Shown: positions 10,183 through 22,747 of the stretch, piece by piece | Layout: each line of letters starts with the position of its first letter | Numbering within the stretch: position 1 is the stretch's first letter | Assembly (NCBI GenBank): GCA_015143295.1 | Contig: CM026571.1 | Span: 28,052,505-28,116,504 of the forward strand | Length of the DNA: 64,000 nt | Direction of reading: 5' to 3' | Origin: Tetracentron sinense | Lineage: Eukaryota > Streptophyta > Magnoliopsida > Trochodendrales > Trochodendraceae | Translations under genes and position numbers: made by a program | Notes under the pieces: generated by a model | The model's input: the letters and a program-made list of their open reading frames with translations, nothing else | What the model was told of the DNA's origin: nothing | Databases searched by the model: none

Positions 10183-13100
10183 TTAAACAAATAAATGGGG
10201 GTACTTTTCTCATACTTCGGCTTCTCGTTCCCAAGTAGCTTCCTCCCTTGAATGGTGTTGCCATCTTACCAAGACCAAGGGAATGGTCTTGTTGCGCAAG
10301 ACTTGATCTCTCCTATCCAAGATCTGCACCGGTTGTTCAACTAGGGTGAGGTCCTCTCGGATCTCTATCGGATCGAGCTCGATGACATGAGAAGGATCCG
10401 GGATATACTTCTGAAGCACGGAGACGTGAAATACGTTGTGGATCGCCGCCATGTGAGCGGGCAAGGCAACTCGGTAAGCTACCTCACCAACTCGAGTAAT
10501 GATCTCGAATGGACCCACATATCTCGGACTGAGCTTCCCCTTCTTCCCGAATCGCATGATTCCCCGACTCGGCGAAATCTTCACAAAGACCCGATCTCCA
10601 ACTCGGAACTCTAAATCTCTGCGGCGTGTATCCGCATAGCTCTTCTGCCTATCCTGAGCACTTTTCAATCGCTCCCGGATAATTTTGACCCTTTCTGCGG
10701 TCCGCTCTATCAACTCAGGACCAAGAATCTTCCTCTCACCAACTTCATCCCAGTATAGCGGTGATCGACAACTCCGACCATACAGAGCTTCAAAAGGTGC
10801 CATTTGGATGCTTGCCTGATAGCTATTGTTGTAGGCAAACTCAACCAACGGCAACTGTTCCTCCCAACTACCCTGAAAATCCAGCATACAAGCTCGGAGC
10901 ATATCCTCCACTACTTGATTCACCCTCTCCGTTTGTCCATCGGTCTGAGGATGGAAGGCGGTACTGAATTCTAAACGAGAACCCATAGCATCCTGGAAAG
11001 TTTTCCAAAACCTGGAAGTAAACCGAGGATCTCGATCAGACACGATAGAAACTGGCACACCGTGCAGTCGAACCACCTCCTTAACATACAGGGCTACCAA
11101 CTGATTTGCATTGAAAGTAGTTCGGTACGGAATAAAATGTGCAGACTTAGTCAACCTGTCCACAATCACCCAAATAGCATCGGAGCCCTTCGCGGCAAAC
11201 CCACAATGAAATCCATCGAGATGTTCTCCCATTTCCACTCCGGAATAGGAAGGGACTGCAAAAGACCTGCCGGCCTTTGATGTTCGGCTTTTACCTGCTG
11301 GCAAATCAAACATCTGGCGACGTACTCAGCGACTTCCCTCTTCATGTTTCTCCACCAGTAGTGCTTCTTGAGATTCTGGTACATCTTAGTACCTCCCGGA
11401 TGTACCGTGTACTTTGATCGGTGAGCTTCATTCAAAATCTCATCCCTCAAAACTGTGTCGGCGGGGACACACAACCTGCCTTTAAATGTGATAGCACCAT
11501 CATCATTTAAAGCGAACTCCTGATTGCCGTTACTCACCGACTTGTCCCGGTAAGCAAGCAACTCAACATCTGAATTCTGTAACTCCTTGATCTGGCTCAA
11601 GATCTGTGGCCTAACCACCACATTGGACATTATCGGCCCATACGTGACATGCCTGAGAGTAGTGTCCAAATGACACATATCATGTAATAACTTCCACTCT
11701 TGCACTCTCAATTGAGCCATAACTCCGTAAGGTTTTCTGCTAAGAGCATCGGCCACCACGTTAGCCTTACCCGGGTGGTACTGGATGGAACAGTCGTAGT
11801 CCTTCATGAACTCCATCCAACGACGCTGCCTCATATTAAACTCCTTCTGGAGGAAAAGATACTTCAAACTCTTGTGGTCTGTGAACACCACGAATTCTTC
11901 TCCGTAGAGGTAGTGACGCCAAAGTTTCAGTGCAAAAATGACCGCAGCGAGCTCTAAGTCATGTGTGGGGTAATTCTGCTCATGCTCCTTCAGCTGACGG
12001 GAAGCATAGGCGACCACCTTTTTATGCTGCATCAAAACACATCCAAGTCCCACTAGTGAAGCATCACTATAGACTTCGAAACCACCGCTCCCAAATGGAA
12101 CTGTGAGAACAGGAGCCGAAGTAAGCTTCTTTTTCAACTCCAAGAAACTAGCCTCGCACTTATCACTCCAAGTGAAACTCGTGTTCTTCCGTGTGAGATA
12201 GGTAAGCGGAGCTGCTAAACTTGAAAATCCTTCCACAAACTTTCGGTAATATCCTGCCAACCCGAGGAAACTACGAATCTCGGTGACACTCTTCGGCCTT
12301 CCCCAATTCATCACCGCTTCAATCTTTGCAGGATCAACTGAAATACCTTCAACAGATACCACGTGCCCAAGAAAAGACACCTTGTTCAGCCAGAACTCGC
12401 ACTTGCTCAACTTAGCATACAGACTATGCTCTCGAAGTGTCTGCAAGACCAGACGGAGATCTCTCGTGTGATCCTCCTGTGACTGTGAATACACAAGGAT
12501 ATCATCTACGAACACGATCACACATTGATCGAGAGACGATCTGAACACCCGATTCATCAAATCCATGAATGCTGCCGGCGCGTTAGTCAGTCCAAAAGAC
12601 ATGACCAAAAACTCGTAATGACCGTATCGAGTTCGGAATGCTGTCTTCGGAATGTCCTCTTTCTTGATCTTCAACTGATGATAACCAGATCGAAGGTCAA
12701 TCTTGGAGAAAAACTGCGCACCCTTCAATTGGTCAAACAAGTCGTCTATCCGAGGTAATGGATAACGATTCTTGATCGTGACCTTGTTCAATTGCCTGTA
12801 ATCAATGCACATACGCATTGATCCATCTTTCTTCTTCACGAAGAGAACCGGAGCTCCCCAAGGTGAAACACTTGGCCGGATAAAACCAAGGCCTTGCAAT
12901 TCTTCTAACTGATCTTTTAACTCCTTAAGCTCAATAGGGGCCATCCTATACGGAGCTCTTGAAATCGGAACTGTGCCTGGAGCTAGCTCAATCGCAAACT
13001 CGATTGCACGATCGGGAGGCAATCCCGGCAAGGTTTCCAGAAAAACATCCATATACTCACATACCACTGGAATGGGTGTGGAGTCTCGCACTTCTACACC

Positions 13101-13507
13101 CTCGAGACTAAGAGCTGCAAAGCGGGCAATGTCTCTTCTCTGAAGTCCCCTGAAATGAAACGGATTTAACCCCACGGGTTTAAAATGCACCACCTTCTCG
13201 AAACACGCCACGTGTCCATGGTGAGTTGAGAGCCAATCCATACCTAGGATGATATCGAAATCCCAATCCTGAATTCCCAGAAGGATCAAGTCGACTGGCA
13301 ACTCGTGCTGCATGACTTGTACAACACTATCCGGATACACTTTATCTGTCTCAATAGATTTTCCCAATGGAGTCGAAATGGACAACTCCCTAGGTAGCTT
13401 GCTTGGCTCGGACGTAAAGCCCTTGGCAAAGCTTGGTGAAACGAACGAGTGAGTGGATCCTGTGTCTATCAACACTCTTGCCAAACATTCATTTACGAGC
13501 AACGAAC
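10183..13507 (-). pseudogene. Gypsy pol: protease, RT, RNase H, integrase; one frameshift and one nonsense codon
   Basis: Minus strand. The aspartic protease motif DTG lies in [13 protein letters not shown]. The RT has [13 protein letters not shown] and the catalytic FVDD. RNase H has YSDAS and the TDHKSL region. The integrase has an HHCC zinc finger (H-H-C-LIC), then core and C-terminal parts. The reading frame shifts near 11190, at a GCGA-containing site in the GLPR block, and the rest of integrase continues in another frame. A TGA at 10210-10212 stands where CGA is expected (C-to-T), eight codons before the TAA at 10183-10185. Gag lies upstream in the same frame across an intron-like gap. 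As it stands the copy could not make full-length Pol. Confidence 0.9.
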
Positions 13508-13645
13508 CTGAGAATTTGAATCATCTCAGTTATAACACAACTGTACATATAGATACAAACATCGCAAAACACCACATAGGATATATATAGATACGAACAT
13601 ATCATGGCAATATTAGAACTTTGACAAGGACTAGTTCGCACGTAC
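13508..13645 (-). other. putative 138-bp intron between gag and pol of the Gypsy element
   Basis: On the minus strand this segment runs from CAAG|GTACGT to TTCTCAG|GT. It contains three in-frame stops (first TGA 13602-13604, then TAA and TGA) and is more AT-rich than its flanks. Removing it joins codons at phase 1 (G|GT) and restores the gag-protease junction usual for this lineage (VVQG then [11 protein letters not shown]). Unspliced RNA would stop eight codons into the segment and give Gag alone. Splicing is inferred, not observed. Confidence 0.6.
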
Positions 13646-14861
13646 CTTGCACAACATCATCAGATGCCTGTGCGTCTCTATCAGTCATGGCAAAGACTCT
13701 GCCCTGGTTTGCCTGACGAGGCTGCTGGGTAGGCTGCAAGGATCTAGAGGCCTGAGATGAAGACCCCTGAAGTGAATTCTGCCTGCCTGGAGGCCGAACT
13801 CCCTGTGATCCAGACTGTGACTGCTTGCGCGGGCAATCTCGAATCATATGGCCCATCTCGCCACAGTGGAAGCATCCACCTGACATTCTTCGGCAATCTC
13901 CAGTCTTATGCCGACGACCACATGCGGCGCACTCCTCAAATGTCTGCGATGCGGAGGAAGCCGGAGGCATAACCCTCGTAGCTTGCGATGCCGTAGGACG
14001 CGGTGCTTGAGGCGCAAAAGAAGGTCTCTGAGCCAACATCGGCTGGGAGAACTGGTACGGTGCAGTCCTAGTCCTTTTCTCTGAAGAACTACTCGACTGA
14101 CCCCGAGACATGCTCTTCCCGAAGCCACTGTCTCTTCTTCTCACGAAGTCTTCCGCATTCTTTTCGGCGATCTTCGCCTTCCCTACTATCTCTCTCCAAG
14201 ACTCTACCTGGAGAATGGACACCCGATCTCGGATGAAAGCCTTCAAGCCCATCTCAAACTTCCTGACCTGTAGGTCTTCAGTAGCCACCAAGTGCGGAGC
14301 AAACCTAGACAACTCGGTGAACTTAGCCTCATACTCGGCTACGCTCATCGACCCTTGCTCCAAAAGCATAAACTCTCTCGCCTTTTGTTCCCGAATAAAC
14401 CTGGGAAAGTACTGTTCCCTGAAAGTCTCTAAGAACTCCGCCCAAGTCCAGGGCACACCTGCCTTAGCAACATCCCTCTGCCTTTGGGCAGCTCTCCACC
14501 AGTGTTCGGCTTCACCTTCCATCACGAAGGAAGCCCATTCTACCCTTTGCTCTTCGGTACAACGGAGAGCCCGGAAGGTCTTCTCCAGCTGCATAATCCA
14601 AGACTCGGCCACCATGGGGTCCAGAGTGCCATAGAATGTAGGAGGCCGCAGTCTCCTAAAAGCTTCGAGCCCCGCGATGTGATGCACCGGTGTAGGCACA
14701 GGCGTGGACGGTGGGGTAGGCATAGGCCTTGCTGCCAACAATGCCAAAGTCTCGGCTATGGAGTCCATAGCATTCGTGAAATACAACGGTTCCTCTTCTC
14801 TCGGAACTTCACTCTCGGCCCTCCGAGTATGGTAACCTCGACCCCGATTGCCGCGTCTCAT
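13646..14861 (-). CDS. Gypsy gag
   Basis: Capsid-nucleocapsid protein of the Ty3/Gypsy element. I take the ATG at 14861 (MRRGNRGRGYHTRR) as the start, although the frame is open to 14921. The central retrotransposon gag domain shows FYGTLDP...AESWIMQLEKTFRALRC, EFLETFREQYFP and VAEYEAKFTELSRFAPHL. A basic, Ser/Gln-rich tail carries a CCHC zinc knuckle (CFHCGEMGHMIRDC), preceded by a second cysteine cluster (CAACGRRHKTGDC). The frame is intact to the candidate intron donor at 13645. Without splicing it ends at the TGA at 13602. Confidence 0.9.
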
Positions 14862-15212
14862 GATATCGAATCCTGAGATCAATTTGGCAAAACATGAGTC
14901 TAACTGGATACCAAACCTCACATATCATATAGCAATTCAATAATCATGAAATGCTATACCGCACATAGTATACATCGAGGTATATATACATCATCATATA
15001 ATTATACTTTAGAGCCTATACTAGAACCTCGCATAGGACCACATCAATCTCGGATCCTATACTGACCTAAGGATTCACTTGATACCGGTTATGTCGTGGT
15101 AACAAGCCTAAGACAACTGAGTCCTTCTGAGTTCTAAGTTCAACTCATAGGAATTACTTCCGCTTAGGCCAAGCCTGAGTGACCTAATTAAGTCTGTCGT
15201 TAGACATAACTA

Positions 15213-15224
15213 GCTTTGATATCA
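15213..15224 (-). other. primer binding site of the Gypsy element
   Basis: TGATATCAAAGC on the minus strand, four bases after the 5' LTR. It matches the initiator-tRNA-Met site TGGTATCAGAGC at 10 of 12 positions. Confidence 0.65.
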
Positions 15225-15531
15225 AGTCTGTCGCGACCCAAAATACCCCCTAGGAATTAAGGGTACCTTGACTCGTGACCGCCGTATCATACCTCCAGTA
15301 TGATACATAAGGCACACGTGGAAACCTGTCAGAGTACCTGAATATACATAGCGGAAATGAAATACAATGCACAGCGGAAAACAAAATACTAAACGTAGCG
15401 GAAGCAAAAAGAATACTCCTATAACTTGGCTCAAGTAAGAACCAACAAGTGTACATGCGTGAGAAACACAAAAGTGGAGTGGACAAACCCCACACTCACA
15501 TAACAAAAGACACAAGTTCTAAGCCGGTCGA

Positions 15532-15665
15532 TCAACAGAAATCGAAGTCACGACTCCTATCTAAAGCACCATCGTCATGATAGTGATCCATGGAAGGCTC
15601 CGGGTCACGGTACTCTTCCTCGACCCAAGGTTCGTCGCCACACAAATCGAATGGAACCCGAGCAC
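15532..15665 (-). CDS. conserved LTR mini-exon, copy C2
   Basis: By reading it is identical to the copy at 8552-8685, and open from the acceptor to TGA. In the genomic RNA of this element this copy lies in the leader upstream of gag. Confidence 0.45.
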
Positions 15666-16631
15666 CTGCCGATCATAACAATATCGACTGAGCATGGAAT
15701 ACTCAGTGTATACAAACTAATAACAATAAAGCGGTTAGGCATGGAGCATACAAGACATGGAGAATGAAATCCGTAAATTCCTTAAAGCATGGAAACCGTG
15801 AAAACGTATGTGAGATAATAAAACTGTAACCGTGTGAGTCAATCGATAATCATAACCTTATGAGTTCTTGTGAGTTCATGGAGTTACTTAGAGTCATTAT
15901 GATCCGTAGAGACATAGAGCATAGAGCAATAACCTTAGAGCATTTCCATAGAGCATAACCATAGAGATCTTAGAGCATTATCATAGAGTTTCCTTGTGAG
16001 CATGGTATGATCCTTAGAGCTTGTGAAACGATCTTAGAGAAATCATAGAGTTACTTCGAATCATTCATTATTCGTCTTTTCGTGAAAAACCTTTGTTTGT
16101 ACTTAGAGAAATCCATGGAAACCATCGGTTCATGCGAGACATGCAAGCATATGCACTTAATAAGAGAAATCATCACATTTAAGCATAGAATCCCTTAGAG
16201 GTATTTTATCAAACACTTAGAGTGCATCATAATAGTAACCTTCATCCAAGTACATAATCACACCTTTTCATACATAAAATCAATACATAAAGATAGGGCA
16301 TAAATAAGAAGAATCATAATTAGTAACTAGTAGGATTGCAAGATTGTAGTAGAGTGTATCTACCTTGGGGAAATCAATGAGTTTGACTCCCAATGGCTGG
16401 AACAAGCAATAACCTTGTGTTCTTGGTTGAGAATCACCAAGGGAAGTGGAAGAACCTTGATCTTCCACAAGCTTGATCAACAAGTAGTTCATCTCCTTCT
16501 TCTCTCTCTCAAAATCTCCTAAGATAGGGCACAGAGGGTTTCTGAAACCCTAAGGCACGAACTCAGCCTATTTATAGGCAAAGGGTGATGGCCAAAGTCT
16601 TAAACACCCTTAATGAAGAAAATCTGCGTGT

Positions 16632-16816
16632 GACCGATCGATCGGTGGTATGGACCGAGCGATCGGTGGCTTCCGGTCGATCGGTGTTATGACCGAGAGA
16701 TCGGTCAAAAACACGCTCTCTGGAATTTTTCCTCATACAAAAAATTTAACCGTGCGACAGCTATCGAGCGATCGGTGGTTGACCGATCGATCGCAGGTAA
16801 TGACCGAGCGATCGGT
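16632..16816 (-). repeat. palindrome cluster ACCGATCGATCGGT (LTR C2)
   Basis: Same seven units as 9694-9878. TATA box at 16569-16578. Confidence 0.88.
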
Positions 16817-17034
16817 GCTCTGTTATGTTTGGACTGTTTTGACCATATCTTTTGACTCGCTCGTCGGATTTCGACGATTCAACTTGCGTTGGATCCGTCT
16901 TTCGAAACCGAACATTTCTGACGTTTCGGAATTTCCGATTTCTCCCTTATTTATTAATTAGACTACAAAAACGGCCAATTAGCTACGAAGGTGCTATTTA
17001 TTAAGGATGAAAAAGTCCGGGATGCTACATCCTG

Positions 17035-18609
17035 CCTTTGGGCACAATATCACATCGCCTTGAATAGGCAGATAGAAACTATCTTCTCCATTTTCACAGA
17101 TCTCATTTGAATCTAGGAGCATTCGATCTATGGTCTGATCTATAAGGGTTGTTATACTCACGCTTTGGCGTTATTGTATAGCATCTCTTATTCATGTGCC
17201 CACCTACCATGAACCTAATAAACAGCTAGCAAAAGTTCACGCTTTGGTGTTGTTGCTCCCACTATTTTCTTATAAAGTTTTCACCATGTTTTCACATAGG
17301 TGAAAGGGATTGGGCCCGGCTTTGGCCTGTCAGCTTACTCACACTCCCCACTATAAGATCACATAGTGTATGGTAGAAAATCATAATACTTAGGAACTTG
17401 TCCCTAGTCTTATATACACATGATATATAAATGGGCAATTATTTCAACAGAATAATTAGACATAAATAAGCAGATATCATCTCATGATAATATAAACAAC
17501 TATCATCTCATGATTTTTAAACAACAATAAACATCATATAAGATTAATCGTTATGGGTCAATAAAATTAAAATGCATGGATGCAAGAGAATGAGATAAGA
17601 ATAAAGGTAACTCGCAAAATCCTTCGCGATCCCTTCCTTTATCATCTTATCGAGATCATCATCACAGCATCCTCCTTCGCAGCATCTCAACCAATGCATG
17701 ATATAGAAATTAAATGGCATTAGGGAAACCAGTCTTCCATTCGCCCTTTTCAGGGAAACCGAATGAATCTGCCCTTTACAGATTTACCAAACTCCTACTA
17801 CATATTATCCTCTAATATGAATGCATGATAAAAAAATTTATCATAGATTATAATTGACCCATACCTGTAATCTCATACAATTAGATTCAACATGGTGATG
17901 GAGTAATTTTCTGATATTTTAAAAGATTAAAATTTGATAACAATTATCAATTTGCTCGATAAAATCTATATCTCATATAAATAAAACCCCAGAAAAAAAT
18001 AAAAAAATTATATTTTCCAACAAATTATTTTCATAAATTATTTTTTAAATATAAGATAAGTTTTTCTTAAATCTCTACAATATTTTATTCTTTTCTTGAA
18101 TGCAAGATCCTTTCTTGAATGAAAGATCCTTTCATAAAGATTAGTTCTGCTATTATTCAAGATTGGTTCTACTATTATTCAAGATTAAAATAAAAAAAAA
18201 TTAAGAGAAAAGAAAATCTTAAATATGATCTCATCATAAAATAAGGTTTTTAAAATTTCAAATAAATTCTATTTATAAGAAAAATCATTCATTAATTATT
18301 TTTTAACTAATTAATAAATTTATATTAAATGATCAAATCATTTAAATTGGATTTTCAAAATAAACTATTTATTTCAAAAATTATATCACATACAATAAAA
18401 CTATTTTTTAAAATTATTTAATTATTATCATTATCAAATCTCATTCGATAATTTAATAAAAAATAATTATTTATTTATTCATCTCATGAACAAATAAAAA
18501 TTAAAAACTATGAGCATTAATTAAATAAATAGAATTAAATTCATCTTATGAATTAAATTATCTATTTAATTATCTTTTAAAATAAGCAAAAAATACTCCC
18601 TAACCATGA
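17035..18609 (-). other. Angela element untranslated leader
   Basis: Sequence between the gag (resuming after the Gypsy insertion) and the primer site. It is AT-rich, especially 17860-18600, and I see no coding. On the plus strand it includes a CACGCTTTGGCGTT / CACGCTTTGGTGTT near-repeat around 17160-17250. Confidence 0.6.
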
Positions 18610-18621
18610 GCTCTGATACCA
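18610..18621 (-). other. primer binding site of the Angela element
   Basis: TGGTATCAGAGC on the minus strand, a perfect initiator-tRNA-Met primer site two bases from the LTR. Confidence 0.9.
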
Positions 18622-18623
18622 CT

Positions 18624-20812
18624 TGAAGGGAATCCAGATAAAAATTTATGCGGAAAACTGGATCCCGAGGATCTTTATACCATAGAATACATAAAATATA
18701 AACTACATGTTTAGATAATTACCTCGGTGAATGATGTTCACTGGTGAAGCAAAAACCAACTTGAACCGTCCGAACTCTTTGTAGAGATTTCTCGAAGAAA
18801 TAGTCTAAGCTCAATCCTTGTTCTTCGCTATCCCCACGAAGCCTTTGAATCTTTACTTGGTCTTGAAGAAACAAAAAGAAGAAGAAGAGATGTTGGTGTA
18901 GAGTTTCTATCACTCAAACTTTAGGGTTCAAAACCCTATCTTTAAAACTTGGAAACACCCAAAGGGGGCTCACGAAAATTGAGGGGAGAGATTTTTCTCT
19001 CTCTCTCTCACTCTATCTCACGGTTTGGAGGAGCAGGGGATCAATGAATTGGTCCCACGAATTTGGGGTGTTGGGGATTTTATAGAGATTAGAATCTTAT
19101 TCTAATCCTACACCAATTAAGAAACATCCCTTTTTAGAGAGTTACTAAATAATGATAACTCTTATCATTAATTAAAACAAACTTTCTAATTTTAGTTTCC
19201 TTTTCCTAAAAGGATTCCATAAATAAAGGGGTGTAACTAATTCCTATATTCTAGGAATCCCCAACAACCTAACAAACTCCTAACAAAAAAGGATTCATAA
19301 TGCAATTAGAAAACCCCAATGGGGTGGGCGTGAGCTATAAGGGGCATGATCCCTTGGTGCTTGGTCTCAAAGTTTTAATAAAACTCCACCTTTTTCTCTT
19401 TTGTTTCTTGTTTACTAAGATTAGAATCAAATCCCATAATTTAAGGAGTTAATAAACAATAATTATTTAACTAACATTATCCTAATCTAATTAGGAAACA
19501 ATAAGTGAGCGCCCCACCCTAGGGTATTATTTCATGGGCTTGGGCCCATTAATGAGGTCCATACTTTATGGGTTTAATGGTTATGGGTCAAACTCATGTC
19601 CCCTTATTTTATGTTAATTAAATAACCATTATTAATATCATTTAATTTAATTTAACAATTAATTTAAACCATAGATTAACATTTAATCTATTTTATTAAT
19701 GATTAACATTTAATCTATTATTGAGCTTGTATTTCTTATATGAGCATCTCCACAGATTGCTCTGGGATATTCTAACTCTGGCTTACCCAATGTTATCCCA
19801 TTGACCCTAAATAGAAATTACATCGGAATTGTAAGTGACGTGAAATATCCATGTTGCAATTGAATCCTAGTGTAAGAACATTAACCAAAAAGGATCCTCT
19901 CACATGAACTTTTTAATTCAATTGATCCTTCCAATAACATTATCCCTAATGGGCCTTCGAGATTAATATACTATCTAACTCATAGCCCATTGCACATCAT
20001 CCAGGTTTACAAGACATTTGATTAAGCCATGAGAAACAATTTCTCATGTAAAACATTTTCAGAAAAACCTTTTTATAAGTATAATATATTTTGATAAAAA
20101 TATATTTTAAACTTGTTTTATTTCAAAATCATCTGCACAGGATTTAAGCTTAATCGACTGTCTTACCCGGAACTTAGATAATCTCTCAAATTAATGAGCA
20201 TGAATTTCTTGTTTGAAATTCATCATGACTCGAACAGCTTTCTGACTATCCAACTGTCACCGTATTATAGTCCCTCGGGTAGAGAGTACTTTGGTGGAAT
20301 CAAAAAAGTCAGATTACTGTTCAATTATAAATGAACTCATCAGTTCTAAGGATCATTGAAATTGTTCAATGTGAATGAGAGACCAACTATTTGATAGTAT
20401 GTTTATGCAAGAGGTCTCTCATTGCATGCAATCAGTCAGTGTACATTTAAGCACTCATATGCCGATGTGTAGTCTCTACTACAATAGTTTGAGATAAAAA
20501 TACATCTCAACCATTGAGAACATCTTAGCATTGTGACAGTCATATAAGTGAAGTGCCCAGCTTCATCCATAGCTATGACTATATAAGGTATAAGGAACTG
20601 GAAAGCTATATCTGCCTGTGATAGTCCCATAACATAGCTTTCCTACAATATATCCTATGGACCTTTGTCGATATCTAATATCGTATAAATCATCTCATGA
20701 TCATGGTTAATTACCCATAATGAATACACAATAGATAAAGAAGATGTCTCTATTAATCTAATTAATAAGAATCTTACAATCTAAATGACTTTTCTGGGCA
20801 TCATGTCTAATA
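18624..20812 (-). repeat. Angela-type Copia 5' LTR
   Basis: 2189 bp. On the minus strand it begins TATTAGACATGATGCCC (the TG terminus is mutated to TA) and ends CCCTTCA before the primer site. It pairs with the remnant at 954-1480. Length and start resemble BARE/Angela LTRs. Confidence 0.85.
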
Positions 20813-21933
20813 CTAAAAGCTATTAAGATTACATAGGTCAGTTTCTAATCACCTAGGGTATATGCTTAAGGTGTTCTACGTCAATTCCACCCATGGTAAC
20901 CACTAGGTATCTAGGTCACTTACTATCCTATGAGTGTGAGTGAAGCTTGAAACCGGAATATACTTCTCAAGTCTTTAGAGCTTCATCTTCACCAATCTTT
21001 ATCAACCAGATGAATAGCGACACTAGACTTACATTGACACCATTTTGACATCGGAATTAAGTCAATACAAAATATAATCTTACAGCTGATAGTCAGGAGA
21101 TGTCGGAGTCCTATCGAGTGTAAAGAAACTAAACATCATATAGTGTATAGATTGGGGTTCTTTTTTGGTTAGGTCCGAAAAGGCGGCGAACTGTCTCTTG
21201 GGTTTCTTCATGGTTGATAGTCAGGAGAACTGGTGTCCAGTGAGGTCCGGGGGTTCCTTGATTGACTGGCCAGTAGAGGTGGTTTTCTTTTGTGATTGAC
21301 AGTTGGGAGATGATAATGATTACACAGTAGATGTTAAAAGTCACTGAGTTGAGGTGAAATGACTTGAGTGTAATCGGAGATAACCCAAGATAAGTTAAGT
21401 CTACGAGTGACAAGATACTTTGAGGTGAAAGGCCATGTGAAGTTAGAGGATGATCCAATATAGGTTGAGTCTGAGGGTAACAAGATACCTTGAGGTGAAA
21501 GGCCTTATGGATTCAAGGATGACCCAACAATAAGTTGAGTCCCGAAAAGCAAGATACTTTGAGGTGAAAGGCCTCATGGATTCAAAGGATAATCCAAGTT
21601 AGGTTGAGTTCCTGAGAGACAAGATGCTTTGAGGTGAAAGACTTTGAGATATCAAGTATGAACCAAGATAGGTTGAGTACCCATGTTTTATTTTTGATTC
21701 TTATTTGACTAGGTCTGGAGAGGCGGTGTCTATTTAGAGTCGAGGTTCCTCCATGACTGATTCTAGGGAGAGCCGGAGTCCTCGAATGTTTCTAGTAGGC
21801 AAAGGCTCGAGTTATGTGTCTAATCTTCAGATTTTAGGTTGTCTTGGTCGATGTACCCAAGGTTTGGTTGTAATCGGGTGAAGGCCCGGGTTTAGTGTAG
21901 AATCTTCGGATTCTAGGTTGTTTGGGTCGATGT
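20813..21933. other. unclassified repetitive intergenic sequence
   Basis: No coding or RT-related sequence recognised. It contains the tandem repeat listed next, and diverged repeats of an AGGCGG-TCT...GAGAGCCGGAGTCC block near 21180, 21720 and 21770. Confidence 0.5.
21379..21680 (+). repeat. minisatellite, about five units of roughly 65-70 bp
   Basis: Each unit holds a CCAAgATAnGTTGAGT word followed by ACAAGATACTTTGAGGTGAAAG and GGCCT. Units are imperfect and of unequal length. Confidence 0.7.
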
Positions 21934-22563
21934 TGTAAAGTCAAAGTTTTGTATTGATAAAATTCCGAGCCCAAAAGGTTATATAGTTCACCTTAGGTCA
22001 ACATCCGGTTCGAAGTAAAGTGTAGAAGAAGTCATGAAGAAGTATGAAGCTCCATCATCCAAAATTGGCTCAATAGTTAGGATGGTAAGTGAGACCTAGA
22101 AGACCAAACTTTACCCACTTGGAATTGCCCAAAATGGTGGGACTTAGTTCCAAAAATCCAAATTGAAATGATAGAATGAATTAAGGGTTTAAAGGCCAAA
22201 GAATCCGAAAAAAGCACCTCAGGGTCGACCTTGGGCATTTTGGGTCGACCCTAAATAGCCAAGTTTTTGTATAGGATAAATTGGCAGAGAAGTGCAAATT
22301 TCATGGTCAACCCTGGAGGATAGTTAGGTCGACCGAAACATCACAGTTGGGTTGTAGAGCCCCGGACCTTTTCACATTTAATGCATGACACTTTCATAGC
22401 CATTTTGCCTTTAAAGAGGAATGATTAATAAATAAGGAAGAAATTGGAAATTCTGAAACGTCAGAAATGTTCGTTTTCGAAGTACGAACCCAACGCAAGT
22501 TGAATCGTCAAAATCGGACGAACGAATCAAAAGATATGGCCAAACAGTCTGGACCTGCAGGCA

Positions 22564-22747
22564 ACCGATCGCTCGGTCCATAGAGCGATCGATCGGTCCA
22601 AAACCGATCGATCGGTAGCTATCGACTGGTCAAGATTTTTGTATGAGGAAATTTTCCAGAGAGTTGATTTTTGGTCGAGAGCTCGGTCAACACACCGATC
22701 GCTCGGTAGGCAACCGATCGATCGGTCATAAACACCGATCGCTCGGT
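22564..22747 (+). repeat. cluster of ACCGATCGATCGGT-type palindromes (LTR D)
   Basis: About eight units (ACCGATCGCTCGGT, ACCGATCGATCGGT, GGTCGAGAGCTCGGT and similar), ending about 60 bp before the TATA box. It is the same word as in LTR C, in a diverged LTR. Confidence 0.88.

Larger units (their letters stand above)
8249..17029 (-). mobile_element. complete Ty3/Gypsy element (chromovirus, probably Tekay/Del-like), target duplication TCCTG
   Basis: An 8781-bp minus-strand element with LTRs at both ends, a primer site, gag, protease-RT-RNase H-integrase, and a polypurine tract. TCCTG flanks it at 8244-8248 and 17030-17034. By eye the LTRs differ by about a dozen substitutions and one 42-bp deletion, so the insertion is recent. 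Lineage is judged from RT wording ([15 protein letters not shown], FVDDILVYS) and the integrase C-terminus (VRWQHHSREEATWE). The coding region is damaged by one frameshift and one nonsense change. Confidence 0.93.
15229..17029 (-). repeat. 5' LTR of the Gypsy element (LTR C, copy 2)
   Basis: 1801 bp. It is collinear with copy 1 at an offset of 6980 up to about 15978 and of 6938 after that, because 42 bp (TTAGAG repeat units) are missing. Both termini are intact (TGTCGCGACCC ... GATGCTACA on the plus strand). Confidence 0.93.

Noticed and set aside
14110..14876. Long open frames on the plus strand (174 and 130 codons)
   Set aside because: They are the antisense of the Gypsy gag, whose own frame has the family motifs.
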